NCBI GenBank assembly: GCA_037349315.1
Contig: JBAIAC010000033.1
Coordinates: forward strand, 22,834,001-22,898,000
Length of the DNA stretch: 64,000 nt
DNA from: Chelydra serpentina
Taxonomy: Eukaryota; Chordata; Testudines; Chelydridae
Direction: 5' to 3'
Below the pieces are notes generated by a model. It was not told the DNA's origin, searched no databases, and saw only the letters and a program-made list of their open reading frames with translations. The position numbers and the translations under genes were made by a program. Shown in pieces: positions 22,025-34,296 of the stretch (position 1 is its first letter; every line of letters begins with the position of its first letter).

Positions 22025-25000
22025 TAGAGTCTACTGTACTGGTTTTGCTCTTCTGCGAGCTTCCCATCTATACCTAAATACATTCAAGATTTCATTATTG
22101 CAACATAAATCTCTATTTCTTAACAGAAAGGGTAATACCAGCAAAGCCAGTACAAACTTTCAAACCTGAAGTAATTTTTAAGAAGTACAAAAGTATACAT
22201 TTTAAACTGTATACTTTTGTGGGCTGAAAGGCAGAGGTAGGTGAATACTTTTGAAAATGGGCTGATTATATGCTTGCATTTTTAAATGAATGAATTGAGC
22301 CATATGAACTGGCATGAATGTTAATGGAAAGCAAATGTCAAAATCCCATTCATGATTACCTACAAGAACTGAATTTGAAATGTGAATTGTCCTATTTGGA
22401 GGGATGAAGGGTTGCCCATGGGGAATCACCAAATGTCAGAAACTTTTTCACTAGATGATGGGCCAATATCCCAGCTTTGGTACTTGAGTCTGATAACTTT
22501 AGTCTCTTCCTAGTTCTCACTGTGTGTATCCCTGCCCAAAACAAAACCCTATTAGCAGGGTGTAAGAAGGGGCCTAGGAAATGGTTTCCAGACACCTCAT
22601 ATGTGAGACAGTGGTGTTCTGGATTCATTTCCCGAAGGAGGCAAATATTGATATTACGGTAGTACAGTATGGTACACAGATGAAGGAGCAAACTGTTTTT
22701 AAAACAATACATTATGGAATGAAGCCCAGCAGGTAGGAAGGTCCCAAGTGGTTTTGAAAACGCATCTTTCTTCCTATGCAAGCTCACACATTTAGCAGGC
22801 TCACAATATGAAAAATGCTCCTTATTGGAGAAAGTCAGACCCCAGAATTTTCAGCTTAAGTTTTCTGTTCCTGAACACACATCTTTGTCCCAGTTGTATC
22901 CCGTTTATTTTTTAGCATGACATCTTTTTATAATTGCAATAATGAAGTGTTTGTTTTTCTTTGGCAGTCAGAGAATGATCTAAAGCTCATCACAGTCAAT
23001 GGAAAGTCTCCCGTTGACTTCAGTGGGCTTTGGGTCAGTTCCTTGGAGCCCAGTCTGCTTTCATACAGACCATCACCTATTGTGAGGTGACACACATTCT
23101 TTATTATTTGACTGGTGCATAGATAGTTGCTATATCTTAAATGCAATATGGTTTAAATAAAGGATGAATTTTTTGCATTTACCTGAACCTTCTCCTTTCA
23201 GGTACGTTAATCACAAGTGATTAGTATATGGCGAGAGATAAACAAGGACAGTGAGGCTCAATGAAATAGTGGGGGAAAAAAATTAGGAACACGTCTCTTA
23301 GACCTGCTTTCAGTGGTGTGTACACATACATATCTGTTGCATGTCCAAAATATGTGCATTTGTCCCCACATATTGTACCTCTTAAATATTTTGTTTGGTG
23401 GTTGCATTACAGTCAAAGGCAGATGGTAAATCTAAACTGTATTGCACTAAAATAATGAAATAAGATTTATGCATAATTTTAAAAGAATCAAACAGCTCCT
23501 GGGCATTAGCTTAACTATTGTGGCTTGATAATTGTAAGAATCCCACATTACTATGCAAGCATCATGGGTAAATCCTTCCTCTTGTTTATCTGTAACCATG
23601 TTAGGCCTGCCAAGCATGAGAACCTGTTTGCAACCTTTGTACGGCAGGGAAGATAGAAGGCTGGGGGAGGTGGGGTAGCAGTTGTATGACCAGATATCCA
23701 TGTCACTTAATTGTTCTTTCCTTATAGAGGCTCTTTACATTTAGTATGTGGGAATCTTTGGGACAAGTAGGTTGTCAGTGGATCTGTGATTATATCAGCT
23801 GGCTCCATTATTGAAGGACAGGATGTGATCTCTTCCAAGGCTTTATAAACTAGAGTGGGATGTTTCCATTTCTTCCCACCTACCAGGACACTGTGAAATT
23901 CACTTATGTACAGCCCAAGATTCAGACCTTTGTAAATATCACTTAATTACAACTACCTCTGGAGTGAAGCACAGCAGCTATTTAAGAACATAAATTAACA
24001 CTATAGCAATCTAGGATATATTGTCTAGTATTTATTATAGTGAAGAAGACATTAGTCTAGTAAAATTTGAACAGAATGTTTTTAGGAGGGCAGAATACAA
24101 TGTCGTAAACTTGGAATGTAGTCAGGACACTGGGCTTTACACCTCTAGCCTTGTAAAAATCCAATGGAGTTTTACCGATCACAAGTGGTAAGGGCCAATG
24201 TTTTACATCTCTCACATTTTGGAAAGTGGGCCTTGTTTAGTAGTACCTACCGACTAGAGTGCCCAGAGTCTTTCAAGAGGCTTGTTTGTGTGTCAAATAA
24301 CATGCTGTTATTGCCCCTGTAGTTTGTATCTGTAATCGGGAGTTTCCAGAAATGTTCCTCAGAAGTAGCGAAGAAGTTGGCCAGTTTCATTATTAGAGAT
24401 ATTGAATTGACCGTATCAAATAGGTGGATGCCAGAGGAATAATGAGCATTTTCAAAGATGTGCACTCTAATGCTGGCAGCCAAAATAGACTCTGCCATGC
24501 AATGGCTGCTATGCTGGGCCTTTTATATGGACATTTGAACGCTAATGTTTCTTAAGTAATAAATTCTGTGCTCTTAAAGCCAAGTTTAGACCCTAAATGA
24601 ATACAAAAATATGTTAAAGTGGCCAAAGAGACATTCATATGGGCCTGTATTTTGACTGGCACAGGAGTGGGCACATAACTCTCACACAGTTGCCATGGAA
24701 ATTACTCATGCCAGAAGCGTAAGTAAATCCCAGCTGGGAAAGGGGTGTAGGTCCATCAGAAGATATTGAGCTAACAGATCTGGTGTTGGAACATTCCCCA
24801 GCCATGGAAGACCAGTAGAGGATAGACACTGGCTTTGGAGATATAGGAATCTGATTGTACTTTGTCTAGCTTTCCCCTTGCATGTACGCATAAGAAGCAG
24901 CAGCCTCAGTTTGGCTCATGATGATTTGGAAGCTTAGTTTGGAGATGTTAGGATACATATTTGGTAGCACTTAGGATGTTTTTTTGTAACCATAGACTGC

Positions 25001-25827
25001 TGCAACATATATGTAATCCCTTCTGCAGCTGGATCTTCAAAGGCAAAGATCTTTGAAGAACCTTTGCAGCTTCACTGAAGTATTTGCAAAAAGATTTTGC
25101 AAACCACTTTAAAGATGTTAAAGAAAGATCTGAACACCCACCCAAGTGTATTCCTTTCCATTTTAGTGCTTCTAAAGTGGTTTTTATGGCACATTATTTG
25201 TAAGTGGCATCATTTTGAATTTCCGTGGCCTGTTAGAACCAAGTACTGTATATTGGCACATGTAATGAAATGAAATGTAACTGGATATGATGCATCAACT
25301 TAATGATATGTCACTCCTAGAGGTGAGATGAGGGTATGCATCATAATACTTAGCATATTTCATATCAGAAATGCTCTACAAACATTAATCTTAATCAACA
25401 ATATATAGCATTGTAAAAATTTTATTTTTAAAAAACTGTTCTGCTAAGAAAACTGGCAGTAATTCAAATCAGAATACTGGCTTCCCCTGGAAAAGGATTA
25501 TGTTATGTTGGGGGCGTGTAGCAATGGGAAGGATTTAAATAGTTAGTTAGAGCTAGTAGAGACAAATGAATTGGCTATCTGCTGGACAGTCTGTATTCAG
25601 AAGTGCCACAATCATCACATCCCTGACCCAAAGCATTGTTTAATTTACCATCTGGAAAGCCATTCCTTCTAGAACATATACAGCTAAGAAATGTGTGTGT
25701 TTTATTTTTTTCTTTCAGCCAAGGAGGACACGATTGTCTGAGGATGCCTGTATTACAGGCAGAAATGCTCCTAATGTCCCAGTCTAGCAAGGTGCTGTGC
25801 ACCTCCACCTCCTTTGTTCAGTTTGTC
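22025..25827. other. Unique sequence, no gene seen
   Basis: No exon or RNA gene is supported. A perfect small hairpin lies at 22187-22220 and a copy of the palindromic repeat at about 22979-23037 (CAGTCAATGG left, CCGTTGACTTCAGTGGGC right). Open frames, for example at 22392-22787 and 25636-25917, carry no recognised domain; the latter runs into the foldback element. Confidence 0.5.
22187..22220. repeat. Perfect 13-bp stem hairpin
   Basis: ACAAAAGTATACA at 22187-22199 is the exact reverse complement of TGTATACTTTTGT at 22208-22220, with an 8-base loop TTTTAAAC. It lacks a T-run or coding context that would make it a terminator. It may be the remnant of a MITE centre. Confidence 0.7.
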
Positions 25828-25838
25828 AGTGAGTCAGA

Positions 25839-26123
25839 ATTCAGTGTAGTAGCCGTGTTAGTCTGTGTCAGCAAAAAGAAAAGAAGAAAGAAATACTTGT
25901 GGCACCTTAGAGACTAACAAATTTATTTCAGCATAAGCTTTCGTGGACTACAGTCCGCTTCGTCGGATGCATGGAATGGAACACTCAACTGAGTGTTGAG
26001 TTGAGTGTTGAGTGTTCCATTCCATGCATCCGACGAAGCGGACTGTAGTCCACGAAAGCTTATGCTGAAATAAATTTGTTAGTCTCTAAGGTGCCACAAG
26101 TATTTCTTTCTTCTTTTCTTTTT
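25839..26123 (+). mobile_element. Foldback retroelement with perfect 117-bp arms
   Basis: A head (GTAGTAGCCGTGTTAGTCTG, 25855 onward) leads into an arm at 25873-25989. A 17-bp spacer follows, and then 26007-26123 is the exact reverse complement of that arm (117 of 117). AGTGAGTCAGA at 25828-25838 and AGTGAGTCAAA at 26124-26134 form an 11-bp target duplication with one mismatch around the whole unit. The palindrome was therefore inserted as one piece or made during insertion. The family is the same as at 12642 and 29484. The body carries ACTAACAAATTTATT and CATCCGACGAAG. Confidence 0.85.
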
Positions 26124-26143
26124 AGTGAGTCAAATGACACTCA

Positions 26144-26210
26144 AGGCCTGATCCTGTATCACTGTTATCAATGGGTGATCTGATCCTCAGACCTTTGCAG
26201 GATTAGGCCC
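26144..26210. repeat. Small dispersed palindromic repeat
   Basis: The left end AAGGCCTGATCCTGTA and right end TGCAGGATTAGGCCCT are inverted repeats enclosing ATCAATGGGTGATC. It lies a few bases right of the foldback element. The unit resembles those at 18590, 19533, 22979 and 43023. Confidence 0.55.
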
Positions 26211-26499
26211 TCAATGAGAAGTTGTTTTGGAGTAATCCAAATCTTTGAGTTTGATATAAAGACTTCCTTAAGTAGCCCATGGGTCTGAGCTTTTGGGGCT
26301 GCCTTTTCATTTTAGTCTTTTCATTATTATTATCTCCAAGGCTTGTGTGAGCTGAATGATCTGCTGACCAACAAATATTTGAATCTTCATTTAAAACTAT
26401 GCCTTATTCCCTTCAAAGTGCATATATCAATATATATACAGCTTCCATACAGTAGGAGATATATAACATACACCCACAGTCTTCAGTAATACCTTTCAT

Positions 26500-26690
26500 C
26501 TGAGTATCTCAAAGTAGTTTACATACATTAATGAATTAAGCTTCATTAAGCTACCACCTCTGTGGTAGGAAAATATCTTTTTCCTTTTGGGAAATTGAGG
26601 CACAGATTCACACAGCAAATTGGTAGCAGAGAACCCAGATCCCTGACTCCCCCTCACGGACCTTAACCATTAGAGTCGCTCAGTGTTGAA
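26500..26690 (-). repeat. MIR-like CORE-SINE
   Basis: Read on the plus strand, GGGAAATTGAGGCACAGA, CACACAGCAAATTGGTAGCA and CTTAACCATTAGAG appear in the order expected for a MIR copy on the minus strand. The stretch before it (CTGAGTATCTCAAAGTAGTT) resembles the 3' part of the same ancient repeat class. Confidence 0.6.
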
Positions 26691-28444
26691 GAGTTTGTGA
26701 CAAGTTACTGTTTCCTATATACTGTATTATAAATTGTATTTCTGTTACAAAATTAGCCAGGGAACCTCTGATGATTTATGGATTTCAGCTCTTAGCCAAG
26801 TCTGGGAAACCTTGAGGTTAAAATTAGGGAAGAATGATGAGTGGTTTTATGTAATATGGCCATGGGGAAAAATATATAAAGACTGTGAAAGATAATAGAA
26901 AATAATTTTTAAAATGTGGTCAAATTTTACTTAATCAGGAAAAACAAACTCCTTAAAAGACAAACCTCAAAGTGGGGTTTCCTCCTTTGGTTTCTTCTTT
27001 TCTTCCATTCTGAAATATATTTATACACAACTTATGACCTAAAATGAATATACACTAAATATAATGGACTTCGCGCCATTGGTGGAATACAGACCGTAGG
27101 GCCCCAAGTAGGTTCGGTACTTGGGTAAGGTAGTACAAACCGCCCATAGACCCCAATCTCTGGGTGAAGCTTGAAGGTGGATGAGGCATAGCAGGAAGTG
27201 GGGAAGCCAGCCAGGGAGACAGCTGGGACAAGGAACTCCGAATAGGTACTGATTCAGCACCTCCCCCAGGCAGCTTCTACTGGCCAGGCTCATGTGATGC
27301 CCTCGTTAGACCTTAGAGCTTCTCCCTTACATACTTACTTGCTTTGGGAATGAATGTCTCCGCAGAGCAGCTGCTCCCATGGGCATAGGAGTGCATACAT
27401 CCCCTGCACTGCAGGGTTAACTCAAGCTTGATATGTCTGTTTAACAGTGACTCATAATTTCGGGTGGAAACTTTTAATTCTTGTTAAGAAAATGTGAATA
27501 AATAAATAGCTGTACATAAGGCTTTGGAGAAGTCAGCATTGACAACAGTTAAACTAATCCACTGAACTAATTGGGTCTTGAGCACCCAAACCTCATATCT
27601 GCAAACTAATGGAACTGTTTTGAGACAGAAGGTGTCCAGCAATGCTAAACACCAACACTACCCCCTCTTTTCTGCTCTCCCCACTCCATCCCCCACAATT
27701 CCTTCCATATAGGAAGTGATGGGAAATGTGGGTTTGTGACATGGTGATGTAGGTATCCTATCCCTACGTTGAAAATTTGGGGGCTCCATACTGTAACATC
27801 ACAAATTGGCAATAGTTTAAAGGAGGCTATGTGGTGTCATAAGGGTAGTGAGGTGCATTTAAACATGAGTAACAGCCAATAGCATTCCAGTCAATGTGTG
27901 TCAATGGATTAGCAATCCTATTAAGAAGTATAGTGAAATGTGTGGTCTCGATGATCTGATTACCAGTCACCTGTTAACAGGCCGTAAAATAGTTTCTCCA
28001 TAGTTACCACAATGTGGGATGTGGGCCTCAGTTACAGTGGATAAAACTCCAGCAGTCCCCTTGCTGGCCCTTATTGTGTATTACTCCATTATTTGCAAGC
28101 TAATTACTTGGTGAGGTGGGGTGGTGCTAGAGAGGGGCTCCCTTTTCCAAAATTCCCACACTATTTTGAAACAGCAGCTATTCTGGGAGATATTTCTGTG
28201 AAGAGGGATGTTACTTGTCTCAGACGCAGGAAGCCGGAGAGATTGAACCAAGCCCCACAAGCCCTGTTTTCCCCGTCAGGAGTAGGAAACCAGGCAGAGA
28301 GGAGCTAAGTGGCTGTGGGATCGGATGCAGCTGTGGCTTGTGTACCTACCAAATCTAACCGACCCGCATACAAGGAGGGAAAGGAAAGGAGTATGTAGAG
28401 TGGAGGAAAGCGATGGTTGAAGCTGAAATGAGACTGTGTTCAGA
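26691..28444. other. Unique sequence, no gene seen
   Basis: Nothing recognised. Around 27060-27300 the G+C content rises and an open frame of 84 codons lies on the minus strand, without a recognisable domain or splice context. Confidence 0.5.
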
Positions 28445-28452
28445 TATGGAAG

Positions 28453-28801
28453 CAGGGCCAATCAGATGGGGGGCCAGGAGGGCCATTTGGCCTGGGCCTC
28501 AAGCTCAAAGGGGGACTCAAATTTAGACACTTGTTAATTTTTTGGCATTTGATAAGTTTCGCAACTTGTTTTTATGTGCATCCCTATCGGACCAAAATGT
28601 GACACGCTCCCTCAGCTTAGAGCTTCAAATTTAAGCAAATAAGATAAATATTCAAATTATGTCTCACTCTTCTTTTTTTTTTTTTTTTGTGGTGCATTAT
28701 TTTGTTTTCACGTGTTGTCATTTTTTTTTTTTTTTTTATTATGGCTGGGGCCTCAAAAGCTGGAAGTGGCCCGGGCCTCTCTGGACCTCTGAGAGGGCCT
28801 G
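28453..28801. mobile_element. hAT-type MITE with perfect 8-bp target duplication
   Basis: The unit runs from CAGGGCCAATCAGATGG to CTCTGAGAGGGCCTG. The reversed right end (CAGGCCCTCTCAGAGG) pairs imperfectly with the left. TATGGAAG lies at 28445-28452 and 28802-28809, a perfect 8-bp duplication. The interior has two long T runs (about 28673-28688 and 28721-28738). There is no coding sequence; the open frames crossing the T runs are artefacts. Confidence 0.85.
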
Positions 28802-28809
28802 TATGGAAG

Positions 28810-29470
28810 GATTTTTTTATTTGGACTTGTTTATAGCCTGGAATAGTGGAGAGTGTTGGGGGGAGAGGGGTTGTGTTCAGAGAGGAATTGTTCTCAGTGC
28901 TGTTGAGGCATGTTGTGACTGGCCCCACATTTTGAAACCCATGAGTATTCAGGTCCAGGTACAACACTAGCAATTGCTAACTATGGCCCCAGTCTTGCAT
29001 TTGGATTCTATGGGACCCCACTGAAATCAGAGGCTCACAGAATGGGTGGAGTGGTCTGCTACTGTATTTCTCAGTGCGGTATTTATGCCTAAATATGCTA
29101 CAACATGCAACTTTCTACCATGGAGCTGGGATTGAGGCTAGTCTATGCTGTAGCTGCTTTCAGGAATCTCTGGTAACAGCCCTTTTGTGTTATAACTAGT
29201 AGCTGAAAACCCATGCTATTGCACAGGTGTAGCAGTTGGGCCAAGAAATCCACCATCTGTACAGCCTCTCTCAAACAGCCAGTTATATTGTTGCATTATA
29301 AATTAACTGTAGCGGAAGAGTGGTGATTGACTGCGTTACCTCTGATTATCACAATGGTCTAGGACTCTTGGCATGGCATAGATACTTGCCTTATTGTAGC
29401 TGTACACTGCATGGGCATAATTTGTAAAGTCAAAATGGCTGAGAACTAAAAAACTGGGTGGTAACAGACT
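28810..29470. other. Unique sequence, no gene seen
   Basis: A weak trace of the palindromic repeat (GACCCCACTGAAATCAGAGG near 29013) is the only structure noted. Confidence 0.45.
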
Positions 29471-29483
29471 GCGAATCCCAGTG

Positions 29484-29635
29484 GTAGCCGTGTTAGTCTG
29501 TATCCGCAAAAAGAATGAGGAGTACTTGTGGCACCTTAGAGACTAACAAATTTATTTGAGTACAAGCTAACGCCCGCTTATGCCCAAATAAATTTGTTAG
29601 TCTGTAATGTGCCACAAGTGCTCCTCGTTCTTTTT
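29484..29635 (+). mobile_element. Short foldback retroelement
   Basis: GCGAATCCCAGTG at 29471-29483 is repeated exactly at 29636-29648, a 13-bp target duplication. The head GTAGCCGTGTTAGTCTGTAT is followed by an arm (CTTGTGGCACCTTAGAGACT…) and a reversed copy (…TGTGCCACAAG) after a short centre at about 29567-29583. The reversed arm ends in CTTTTTGCG, just as the forward arm starts CGCAAAAAG. The arms are nearly identical but less perfect than at 25873-26123. Same family as 12642 and 25839. Confidence 0.85.
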
Positions 29636-29648
29636 GCGAATCCCAGTG

Positions 29649-31009
29649 ATGATTGAACCTGCTGATATTCTAAACAAAAAGAGCTCTCAACCATGTTTGT
29701 AGCTGCTTTTGTCACTTCATATTGACTCAACAGACTTTCTATGTTTTAAAATGACTTGTAGAGAGAGAATCCTGGATTCATATTACAAAATGTTACTACT
29801 TCAGATGGAGGAACTACTTCTTTTAAGATAACTAACTTGAACCTCAACCTCTTCCTTTGAACTGACCCTAAGCGTAACCTTTTATTAAGGGATTTGGTTA
29901 AAGAGGCCTGCCTCACTGTGCTGTCGCTGTATTCCTCCAGTAATCTCCATAGGTTCCCTCCTGTTCCAATGTTATATCTCGTCCACACTTAGTTTCATCC
30001 TTCCTTCCAGTGTGACCCCGTTCATACAAGCTTCGTCTGTGTAATTTTCCATATACATATGATTGTGTCTGCATATATCATGGGAGTAATAAAGGAGTGG
30101 CCTATTAAGTTGGGTGTTTAGGAGAAACCTAAATATTCTGAAACTAAGGGGCATAAACAATGCTGTTCATTAAGGATAAATATAAGGAATAATGGAACCA
30201 GATAGCTGAAACAATAGGAGCCATCCAAAACACAGGCACGTGGCAAGGCTTGAGTAGAAGCCGAACCATGTGTCCCAAAGGGGTTTCCCTGTAGATATGT
30301 ATAGCAAACACAGGGGCTGGGGCATTGATTGGTGGAGCTGTTTGTTTGAGGGAAGCAACAGAATCACACAGAAGGAGCAAAGAAACCACAAGACACATCC
30401 AGAGAAGCTGAGAGAGAGAGTTTTTGGGTAAAGTGCTGGCTGAAAGAGGCTTGGAACTGTGAGCAAAAGAAACTGCTTCCCGTTGTTTTGATTCCTCCAG
30501 TGTTCAGGGATACTGGGTTTTGTACATTCTTTGTAAACAGAATTGCATCAAAGAAATATCTCAATGCTATCATCAATTTCTCCTCCTAATGGAAACAACC
30601 CACTAGACCCCGAAAATTGGCTAACCACTCAGGTCCAGGCCTATTACAGTTCTTCCCTAAGGGTCTTCTCAAAGTGGTATATCACAGCATGACAAGGCAG
30701 AGAATGCACATATTCTCCAGTGAATAAATTGTTTTTTCCTTTATCTCTTTCAGATTCTTGTCTCTTTTTTTTTAACAGCTTGCTCTGTATTTCAGTAGTT
30801 GCCATGGAAGCTAATAGTTTATTGAGCTCAGTAACAGTTGTTTTATAATTATAAATCCAAGTAAGTTGTTGGCACATTTATCTTAAAATATATGCACTGA
30901 TTCCTTGTATGTTGATCTTCCTCCATAGTGGAGCAATTAAAATCTTAGAGTTACATCTCCCAGCAAAATCAAGCAAAGCAGTCCAATAGTAAATCTTCAA
31001 ATAAGAGGG
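29649..31009. other. Unique sequence, no gene seen
   Basis: No exon recognised. Open frames at 30144-30466 (minus) have no known domain and lie in AT-rich DNA with a short GA run near 30408. Confidence 0.5.
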
Positions 31010-31105
31010 AGAAGTCCTGGGTTCAAGTCCCTGCTCCAGAGTGAGGATGTGATCTTGGGTCTCCCCCAGTCCAGATGAGTGCCCCAACCACTGAGTTATT
31101 GAATG
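31010..31105 (-). repeat. tRNA-derived ancient SINE-like fragment
   Basis: On the minus strand ACTCAGTGGTTGGGGCACTC resembles a tRNA-like 5' half with an A box, followed by GGGGGAGACCCAAGATC and a degenerate B-box-like segment. On the plus strand the form GGTCTCCCCCAGTCC…CCAACCACTGAG is one I recall from reptile SINE remnants. It cannot be a functional tRNA gene, as neither a cloverleaf nor a clean B box is present. Confidence 0.35.
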
Positions 31106-31254
31106 TAAAGCAGGCAGAAGGGAACCTTCACCACCACCACCTCCATTTTTGTGAATGGTGCTTAAGTCCCCTTGCGAATCAATCCCCAAATGCATTTTTG
31201 GCAAATAAACTATTTGTCCAATTTTTTTTGCCCAGCTCTACTTGAAAGACTCTT

Positions 31255-31500
31255 GTTTTCCATGTTGCCCACAAAAAATCTGACAATGGTTAGGCTACTG
31301 GTGTGCTGAGACCGCTGTCTGTCATGCTAACCAAGATTGTTTCCTTGGACGCCCCAATCTGTCTGTCCATACATCTGTTTCTTTTCTTATACTTTGATTG
31401 TAATCTCTTTGCGGGCAGTAACCATGTCTTTGTACTGTGTACAGTGCATAGCACAATAGAGGCCTAGTCCATGATTAAGGTTCTTAGGTGCTACAGGAAT
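31255..31500 (+). repeat. L2-like LINE 3' tail
   Basis: Landmarks CCACAAAAAATCTG, GGTTAGGCTACTGGTGTGCT, CTTGATTGTAATCTC-like sequence at 31395-31412 and CAGTGCATAGCACAAT occur in the same order as in the tail at 7105-7510 and the LINE at 35821-38523. It is non-coding. It shows what the 7105 copy looked like before its MITE insertion: GGTGTGCTGAGAC here corresponds to GGTG[MITE]TGCTGAAAC there. Confidence 0.6.
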
Positions 31501-33944
31501 GGGCAGAGTAAAATCTTGATGTGATCAAAAATAGGTTATGTGCGCAAATGACAGAGAAATATTATTTTCCTGAAGGGGTAGATCTTCTAATGAAACTGAG
31601 TGCTTGATAGATGCATGTGCTCCTTCCTGGAAGTTGCATATTGCATGATAAAGGTGTCTGAGCATAACCTTTTCTTAGAAAAATTTCTTAAGATGCAAAA
31701 TTTAGTGCATCATGTAGTCATCATGCAAAACAATCATCACACACCAGATGATTATTTAATCATTGCAAAAATGTCAATCCAAAAGAAGCTGGCAAAGCCT
31801 GGGAACTAGGATTTTGTGACGTCAAAGTGCCTCGCTGTCTCTCTCATTCACAACTGTTGCCAATTTTTAGACCATTCCCAGTTGTGGCAGGGCTCCTTCA
31901 CCTTCTTGTCTGTCTTTCCAGTCTAATTAAAAGTTTTGCACAGCTCTATGCTACCTTAAAATCAAGTTGTCATAGGACCCAATCCTTCAATAAGAGCCAT
32001 GTGGGAATTGGGGCCTTATTTTTTTATATTTAATGTCCTTGTTTATGTAAAAACAAAATATTAAAAAAAAATCCTGTGCTTAATTGCTAGAATTTAAATG
32101 TTCCTAGTTAAGTAAACTTAATGGGTTAAGTTTACACATTTTCTTGTGTTCCTGTTTGGGTGGAGTGGAGATAATTGTCAGTCAGTTTACACTGTGACTG
32201 TATCTTTGCATTGGAAAAGGAACTAATTATTTTAAAAGGTTGAGATCATAAAATTTGTAGATTATTGTAGGATTTGGCAAAACTGCAGTAAAGAGCTGAC
32301 TCAGTGCAGTTTTATTGCACTCATAATTTTCCTGTTCTCTCTAGTGTTAAGTCTACACTGGGGGTTTGGGGAAAGATGATTCTGCCAGGTGTGTAAATAT
32401 CATATTGAAACAATTTCCCTCATGTTAATTGTCGCAGCAACAATCTGAGAGCTAGAGCCCCCGACCTTCCCTTGCTATAAGGGAAAGCAGCAGCCTGTGC
32501 ATGTGCTGCTTGAGTAGGGAGAATACCTATGTAGTGGGTAGACCCTCATTAGGCTGCCAAACTCTTAGCAAATGCCATCACTTTAGTTCCCCAAACTGGC
32601 TGCACAAATGTAACACACACTAGCCACAGAGCATATTGACACCATGATGATCAGTGAGGCTCAGACTGTGGACCATTTGGCTCCAGGAGTACATGTCCCT
32701 ACCTAGTCCCTCAGAGAAAATAATAGGCTGTATAGCACCAACCACTAGAGGGAGTCATGATCAAACACAGTAAGTCAGTTTTATTACATACTACCCCATT
32801 AGACAAGTTTGTCCTACGTGTTTGAGGTCGACACAAGTTCAGATCCCATCTAAGGTGACATTTTGTAATGAAACATGCCTACCTACTCTCACAGGCCCCA
32901 CCCATGCAATTCTCGTTGTAAAATCATGGCCATCAGTGAGAATTTAACTCTGGACCTTTAGCACGAACAGCAAAATCCCTTGTTCTTTACTTCTGCTTGG
33001 CCCTTATATGCTAGTAGGCAGCAATTCTCTGCAACATGCATGTGTGTATGCTACTTGCACGACCCCTAAGTCCTGTCAGTTCCCCAAGTCCGTGTAGTGG
33101 AGTTGCATAGCCCTCGCTGTGTCTAAGCCTTCCAAGGCCAGAGAGAAGTAAGCACAGTTTACTTCTCTGAGGGGAATAGAATCACTAGCGTTCCAAAAAG
33201 GCAAAGAGTGGGTGAAGCTTTATAAAGAGCTACTTTTCATTTCTTTCATGGCAATGGCAACCTTTTTAGATTTTTTTAAAGCTTATGTGATCCATAGCAT
33301 TGGCAGCTAAACATCTGAGTCTGCCTGCGCTCCTCCTTAAATGCCGTAGGTCTTGTCCCTTGTCACAATTGACTAGACATGTATTCTATTACTGTCATCT
33401 AGGCCCTGACTCAGACTATCTTGTTTGTAACTATATTAGCTCAGCCCTCTGCTTTCTATATCATACACAGCAAGGGGAGGGCTGGAATCACAACTGCATC
33501 TATTATATTGCCCAGATATCTCATTTCCTTTCCAAGTGCCTTTTTGGTTTCATTAGCACTCACTCACTTCCATGGCTTTCTCCTCTAGTGACTCCAAAGT
33601 ATAGTTTGCTCATGTTACATTTTAATTTTGCAGTTAACATGTTTGATTGGAAAATGTTCTTGTAACAGTAATAAAAACATGTAAGATAAAGAGCACAAAT
33701 GATGGGTAAGCTTATTCCATGATGTTTGGTTAACTGAAGATAATAAATATGTTTATCTTGCAATTAGTGCAACTTGTATATTTAAATAGATTCCCAGCAA
33801 GTTCATCAAGTTGAGTCAGTCTGCTTCCCTTGATGACATGTTTCAATTTACTCTACTTTAAATATCTCTTGAAAATGCTTTTCTCCCCCTGCTTTAAACA
33901 GTTAGGGGATATGACAGAATAATGGAGAAAAACATATGGCCAGT
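31501..33944. other. Unique sequence, no gene seen
   Basis: No coding exon is supported; the 121-codon open frame at 33300-33665 (plus) has no recognised domain. No transposon ends noted. Confidence 0.5.
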
Positions 33945-34296
33945 TGTAACCATGCCTCAGTGGGTCACAACTGAGGATGCCAAATTCAGGACAAACTGTG
34001 AAATAGGGCAGATACACCCCAAGACTGGTGGCTAATCCCCCATAGGATGCACCAAACCAGCAACAAAAGTAAACTTCTGTTTCACCACGCTGGCTAACAT
34101 GAAGACATAAAGGCAGTTTCCTCAGGCATTCCAGTTCTTATATTACCACCAAAAACACTGGATTCAGAGACGAGTGGTTCTTTACAACCAGTCTCATAAA
34201 ATAAAAGGTTCTTCTGATCCCAAAGGACCAGCCACACACCCAGGTCAATATATAACTTAGATCTTACCGAAAAATCACACTGATGCTAATCCTTAA

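Noticed and set aside
31017..31035. GGTTCAAGTCC resembling a tRNA B box
   Set aside because: No A box at the right distance on the same strand and no cloverleaf; the surrounding sequence looks like an old SINE on the other strand.
33300..33665. 121-codon plus-strand open frame in unique DNA
   Set aside because: No recognisable domain, no splice or promoter context, and length compatible with chance in AT-rich DNA.
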